From Micromonospora polyrhachis (GTDB lineage: Bacteria > Actinomycetota > Actinomycetes > Mycobacteriales > Micromonosporaceae), in NCBI RefSeq assembly GCF_014203835.1, contig NZ_JACHJW010000001.1, positions 6,584,501 to 6,648,500 of the forward strand: a stretch of 64,000 bases of DNA, read 5' to 3'. The first letter of the stretch is position 1; the number at the start of each line of letters is the position of its first letter. The translations under genes and the position numbers were made by a program. The notes beneath the pieces were generated by a model that saw only the letters and a list, made by a program, of their open reading frames with translations, was not told the origin of the DNA and searched no databases. Positions 60,498-64,000 of this stretch are shown one piece after another.

Positions 60498-61076
60498 TCA
60501 GGTCGCGGTCAGGACGTAGCCGGCCACGACCAGCCCGAGCACCAGTAGCCCGACCAGCGATTGCAGGACCAGCGCCGGCCCCAGGTGGGACCAGAGGGTC
60601 GGTATCCGCGGGGTCAGTAGCTGGCCGGTGGTGATGTTGACGATTCGTTCGACCCGGGGCGCGAGGTCAGCGTCCTTCTGGCTCCGCACCGTCACCTGGA
60701 TGTGGTCGGCCGGTTCCAGCGCGCTCTGCGGCAGATGGCCGTGGATCTCCATCTCGTAGAGCACCCCGTCGCTGTCCCGCAGTCGCAGCGGAGTCACCAG
60801 GAACTCGGGGCCCTTACGTAGCTCCTTGAACTTGCGCCGCCCGCCGCTGCCGGTGCCAGCCCGGAGCACGGATAGCACCAGGACGCCGATCAGACGGGCC
60901 ACGCTGGCGGCGGTGAGCACCGCGACCAGGGCCGGCCGCCGTATTTTCATCTCTCGCGAGTAGCCGTCCCGGAGCCGGATGACCCGGCCGGTGATGATCG
61001 GGCCTCGGGGGTACGCAGGCCGTTCCGGAAACAGCTCCCTGTCCACGTTCACCACCGAGTGTCCGAATTCACACAC
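60498..61076 (-). CDS. Conserved membrane protein of unknown function
   Basis: A 192-residue ORF with helices near residues 48-68 (LVAVLTAASVARLIGVLVLSVL) and 165-190 (GPALVLQSLVGLLVLGLVVAGYVL), joined by a soluble ~85-residue part (FLVTPLRLRDSDGVLYEMEIHGHLPQSALEPADHIQVTVR) that looks like a small beta-domain. The GTG at 61076 lacks an RBS; an ATG at MKIRRPAL (about residue 43) is an alternative start. A TACAAT -10-like element lies just upstream on this strand. Convergent with DUF3817. Not recognised. Confidence 0.55.
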   Translation of the reverse strand: MCEFGHSVVNVDRELFPERPAYPRGPIITGRVIRLRDGYSREMKIRRPALVAVLTAASVARLIGVLVLSVLRAGTGSGGRRKFKELRKGPEFLVTPLRLRDSDGVLYEMEIHGHLPQSALEPADHIQVTVRSQKDADLAPRVERIVNITTGQLLTPRIPTLWSHLGPALVLQSLVGLLVLGLVVAGYVLTAT

Positions 61077-61095
61077 GGATTGTATCGACGGCGGA

Positions 61096-61128
61096 ACGTG
61101 AATGGAGATGAATGAAAACTATTCACGT
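61096..61128. promoter_or_regulatory. Inverted repeat upstream of the Rv2629-like gene
   Basis: ACGTGAAT (61096-61103) and ATTCACGT (61121-61128) are perfect arms around 17 AT-rich bases, within the divergent region between the 61076 and 61235 starts. It may be an operator. It does not resemble the DosR motif that controls Rv2629 in Mycobacterium tuberculosis. Confidence 0.5.
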
Positions 61129-61234
61129 CGGTGTCGCGGTCGTCGACGTGCCCGATCGCCATGGGCCGCCCGGCTGAGGTGACAAGGCGAGCGCCTCGGG
61201 TATGCGTGCGGCGAGTTGGAGAGGGGGGCGACAC

Positions 61235-62359
61235 ATGGAGCTGTCCTTCCTGGGGCCGGTCTGTACCCGTCCCGGCCCATGGGCCTCGGTCTACCTGGAC
61301 GCGTCCCGGGACACCCAGGACGCCCGACCCGCCCTGGACCTGCGTTGGCGGGCACTCAGTGAACGGTTGGCCCAACAGGGGGCCGATCTGGACACGATCC
61401 AGGCCCTGGACGCGGTGGTACGCGGACACGTTCCGCTGGCGGGGGACTACGGACTGGCCGCGTTCGCCAGTCACGGCACGGTGGCGCTGAGCGAGTACAT
61501 GTCAGCCCCACCGGTTCGGGAGATCGCCACCTACGCGCCACTGCCGCACGCCATGCCGCTGGTGGCCCAGCGGGGAGCCCAGGTGGCGTGGGTGCGGGTG
61601 CTGGCCGGTCGTACCGGTGCCGACGTCAAGGGCGTCAGCGTCGGCGGGGTGACTCGTCGCGCGCGTGTCAAAGGCAGCGAGCAGTTCCCGATCCGGCGGG
61701 TCCAGCCGGGTGGCTGGTCGCAGTCGCACTTCCAGCGTGAAGCTCGAATGGCCTGGAAACGCAACGCCGGGGACGCCGCCGCGGCGACCGCCGAGTTGGC
61801 CGACCGGGTCGGTGCCGAAGTGGTGGTGGTGGCCGGTGACAACCAGGCGAGATCGCTGCTCGCGGGTCAGCTGCCGGAACGGTGGCAGGACCGGATCGTG
61901 CAGACCGATGCGGGCTTTCGGGCCGACGGCGCCGACCTGAGCGCGATGGATGACGTGACGGTCCAGGCCATCGCCGAGGTCGCCGACCAGCACACCCAGA
62001 CCACCCTCGACCGGTACGGGGTGCAGGAGGACGTTGGCGGCGGGTTCGATGCCGTGGTGGCGGCGCTGCAACGTGGGCAGGTCGACACCCTGTTGATCGT
62101 CGATGACCCATCCTCCACCCAGCGGCTCTGGATAGGTCCGGAACCCACCGAGATCGCCACCTCGGCGGAGCAACTGACCGCCATGTCGGTGCCCGAGCCG
62201 CAGCAGGTACGCGCCGACGCCGCACTGATTCGAGCGCTGGTCGGCACCGATGCCGCGATGACCGTGCTCGCCCCCGAGGAGGCGCCGGAGTTGGATGACG
62301 GGATCGGGGCGGTGCTGCGCTACGTCGACGCCGGGACACCCGGCCGAGGTAACACCTGA
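61235..62359 (+). CDS. Rv2629-like protein (bAeRF family 2, ribosome-associated factor)
   Basis: A 374-residue protein, the length of Rv2629. ASVYLDASRDTQDARPALDLRWRALSERL near the N-terminus, GWSQSHFQREARMAWKRNA in the middle and VVVVAGDNQARSLLAGQLP match the Vms1/eRF1-like bAeRF group. Members are proposed peptidyl-tRNA hydrolases or ribosome hibernation factors; Rv2629 belongs to the dormancy regulon. ATG 61235 has GGAGAGGGGGG about 5 bases upstream. Function here is by family only. Confidence 0.85.
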   Translation: MELSFLGPVCTRPGPWASVYLDASRDTQDARPALDLRWRALSERLAQQGADLDTIQALDAVVRGHVPLAGDYGLAAFASHGTVALSEYMSAPPVREIATYAPLPHAMPLVAQRGAQVAWVRVLAGRTGADVKGVSVGGVTRRARVKGSEQFPIRRVQPGGWSQSHFQREARMAWKRNAGDAAAATAELADRVGAEVVVVAGDNQARSLLAGQLPERWQDRIVQTDAGFRADGADLSAMDDVTVQAIAEVADQHTQTTLDRYGVQEDVGGGFDAVVAALQRGQVDTLLIVDDPSSTQRLWIGPEPTEIATSAEQLTAMSVPEPQQVRADAALIRALVGTDAAMTVLAPEEAPELDDGIGAVLRYVDAGTPGRGNT

Positions 62360-62372
62360 CCGAACCGGCTCG

Positions 62373-62413
62373 CGCCGCGTCACCGGGTGGCAACGCCGTA
62401 CGGTGACGCGGCG
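62373..62413 (+). terminator. Strong terminator after the Rv2629-like gene
   Basis: A perfect 13-base stem, CGCCGCGTCACCG (62373-62385) and CGGTGACGCGGCG (62401-62413), with a 15-base loop, starting 13 bases after the stop codon. Confidence 0.85.
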
Positions 62414-62600
62414 TCGCCGTACGCGCTGCCCGGGGGTGCAGGGGAGCCGATGGACGGGGGAGAACGGGTGTTTGAGGCGTCCCGACACAGACCGGCACCA
62501 CGCCCGAAATCACTCGCGCCAGGTTGCCCAGGCCTCGTTTGAACCTGATTCGGGCGGGAAGCCGGGGCGGGCGTGGCGCGAACGAGAGAAGGTGAGCCCG

Positions 62601-64000
62601 GTGCCTGAGATTCCCCAGGGGTGGGCCGCCGATGACGCCGGCACCCAGGCACCAGAACCCGAGCACGTCGTGGCCCCGGACAGCCTGGCCCGGGTGCTCC
62701 TGGCCGCGGCGTCCCGCGCACTGCGTCGAGAGGACTGTGCGGACCTCGGTCGGCAGCCGACGTTGTCCCGCTTCCGCAGGACACCGCAACCGGTCCGGCG
62801 GTTGGCGGTGGCCCGGGCGGGCAGTCGGGCGGCGATGTCGGTGCCGCGCGCCGGGGAGATCGACGCCGAACGGGTGGCCCGCTGGATGGTGGACCACTAC
62901 CGAGCGCGATGGTATCCGGGAATGGTGATCGGGTCACCGCACGGTGCTGCGGTCCATCTCGCCACGGCCCTCGGGGTTCCCTGGTTACCGTCGGCGTTCG
63001 AGGTGACGGTGCAGTGGCCGAAGGGATGCGTAGACAATCCCGTCGGTGCCCTGGCTCAGGGGGCCCAGGTCGCCGCCCGGATCATCGCCGGCAACCCGGG
63101 AGTCGGCATCCGGCAGGTACACGATCCGGCCGTGCGCGGAGTCCTGGCCGGTTCGACGGTGTCCCTCGTGGTGCGCTGGCGCGGACTGCCCGGCCCGTAC
63201 CGGCGGTTTCTCGGTAACCACCTGGCTCCCGGTGCGCCGGTGCTGCTGCTGCGCGACGCGCGTACCTGGCCGGCGCTCGACTCCGGTCCCGGGCACACGT
63301 TCCAGGTGGGCAGCCCTGCCAGTGGACTGGCGCCGGCCGACTTCCTGCCCGCCAGCAAGGTGCTCGACCAGTTGCTGCGTGGGCTCGGTGGTGATCCTGC
63401 CCGCTGGGAGCTTCCCGGTGCCGTGAGCCCGCCCGGCTATGCCGAGCACGGAGTCGAACCGGGGTTCGAGGCGAGCTTACGGGACTGGGTGCAGGGCCGC
63501 GGTGGCCCGTTACACCGAATTCTTGCCCCCCGTCCCGAGGCGTTGAGCGCCGCCGTCGCGGACGCGTATCGGGGCTGGCTGCGCAGTGCCGGCAAGAGCG
63601 GAAACCGGTGTGTGGTGGAGTGTGGACGTCTGCTCGATCCCTGGCAGGTCGTCCGGGCCGGATTGGTGCCGTACTGGTGTGAGAACGCCTCCCGGCGAAG
63701 TGTGGCCGGTGCCGAGTGGTGGCTGGCCGGGAGTTCTCCCTTCACCTCCGTGGATGTTCTGCCGGAATCACCTGGAATGCGCTCGCCGGCGCTGGCCGGG
63801 CTGCCGCAGTGGCTGGCGGTGGCGTCGTTCGGTAGTCGGCGCAGGGCAGTCGATCGGGTGGCTGCTCGAGGTTATCCGCTCACCCCGATGCCGACCCGGC
63901 GCGCAACCGAGGTGCTGCGCGGGCAACCGTACGATCTTCCGACGCCACCGCCGCTACGAGTGGTCGACGCGCTCGCCGCACTCCGGGACAGTGGCAGCCC
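62601..64000 (+). CDS. Unrecognised protein, 3' end beyond the window
   Basis: An open frame from GTG 62601 (or 62592) runs to the window edge without a stop, at least 466 residues. AGAAGG lies 8 bases before 62601. Segments that stand out are WMVDHYRARWYPGMVIGSPHGAAVHLATALGVPWLPSAFEV (about 96-136), WRGLPGPYRRFLGNHLAPGAPVLLLRD, and a late KSGNRCVVECGRLLDPW. There are no membrane helices and no catalytic motif I can name. The SPHGAAVHLA pocket hints at a Rossmann-like or acyl-binding fold, but no function is proposed. Confidence 0.7.
   Translation, partial: MPEIPQGWAADDAGTQAPEPEHVVAPDSLARVLLAAASRALRREDCADLGRQPTLSRFRRTPQPVRRLAVARAGSRAAMSVPRAGEIDAERVARWMVDHYRARWYPGMVIGSPHGAAVHLATALGVPWLPSAFEVTVQWPKGCVDNPVGALAQGAQVAARIIAGNPGVGIRQVHDPAVRGVLAGSTVSLVVRWRGLPGPYRRFLGNHLAPGAPVLLLRDARTWPALDSGPGHTFQVGSPASGLAPADFLPASKVLDQLLRGLGGDPARWELPGAVSPPGYAEHGVEPGFEASLRDWVQGRGGPLHRILAPRPEALSAAVADAYRGWLRSAGKSGNRCVVECGRLLDPWQVVRAGLVPYWCENASRRSVAGAEWWLAGSSPFTSVDVLPESPGMRSPALAGLPQWLAVASFGSRRRAVDRVAARGYPLTPMPTRRATEVLRGQPYDLPTPPPLRVVDALAALRDSGS

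Overview
The window is high-GC actinobacterial DNA, most likely from a Micromonospora-like member of the Micromonosporaceae. The grounds are: dense operons with ATGA/GTGA/TGATG overlaps and frequent GTG/TTG starts; homologues of mycobacterial Rv2466c, Rv2629 and EspR; and an AGGAAGGGCCCCTT inverted repeat between kdpC and kdpD that I recall as a family dispersed in Micromonospora genomes (recollection, not searched). No rRNA, tRNA, insertion sequence or CRISPR array was seen.

Layout. 129-8376: a complete kdp high-affinity potassium system (small membrane ORF, kdpF-A-B-C, kdpD, kdpE). 8428-13950: Fe/Mn superoxide dismutase with a Nur-box-like operator, a decayed SnoaL-like gene behind a MerR/SoxR-type dyad, a haloacetate-dehalogenase-like hydrolase, an ApbE-like protein and a two-component system. 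14074-23536: an apparently undescribed peptide locus. An EspR-like HTH regulator, an ImmA/IrrE protease and a membrane protein are divergent from two paralogous glycine-rich small peptides, a hairpin, and a tightly overlapped operon (HTTM-alpha/beta hydrolase fusion, SdpA-like membrane protein, methyltransferase, ABC exporter, FAD oxidoreductase).

23566-42458 looks like one phytate/inositol-phosphate utilisation island. A secreted beta-propeller phytase, an AfuA/FbpA-type ABC importer operonic with an inositol monophosphatase and two HAD proteins, and a full iol catabolic operon (IolG, IolE, IolC, aldolase, IolB, IolD) that runs on into a PiT phosphate transporter and its DUF47 partner, are joined by a GntR/HutC regulator and IolA/MmsA. 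Four copies of a TTTGT-N4-ACAT operator lie before the ABC operon, the iol/gntR divergent promoters, the phytase and iolA. The inferred flow is phytate -> lower inositol phosphates -> uptake -> inositol plus phosphate -> central metabolism, with phosphate moved by PiT.

42562-64000: a membrane-anchored HTH protein; a VTC-DUF4956-CotH cluster (polyphosphate-polymerase-like plus protein kinase-like); GNAT, AraC and VOC genes; a small membrane protein/methyltransferase/membrane sulfatase cluster; citrate synthase; a MocR regulator divergent from an Rv2466c-like thioredoxin-fold protein and an APC transporter; a glutamate-cysteine ligase; DUF3817; an Rv2629-like factor; and an unrecognised gene cut by the window end.
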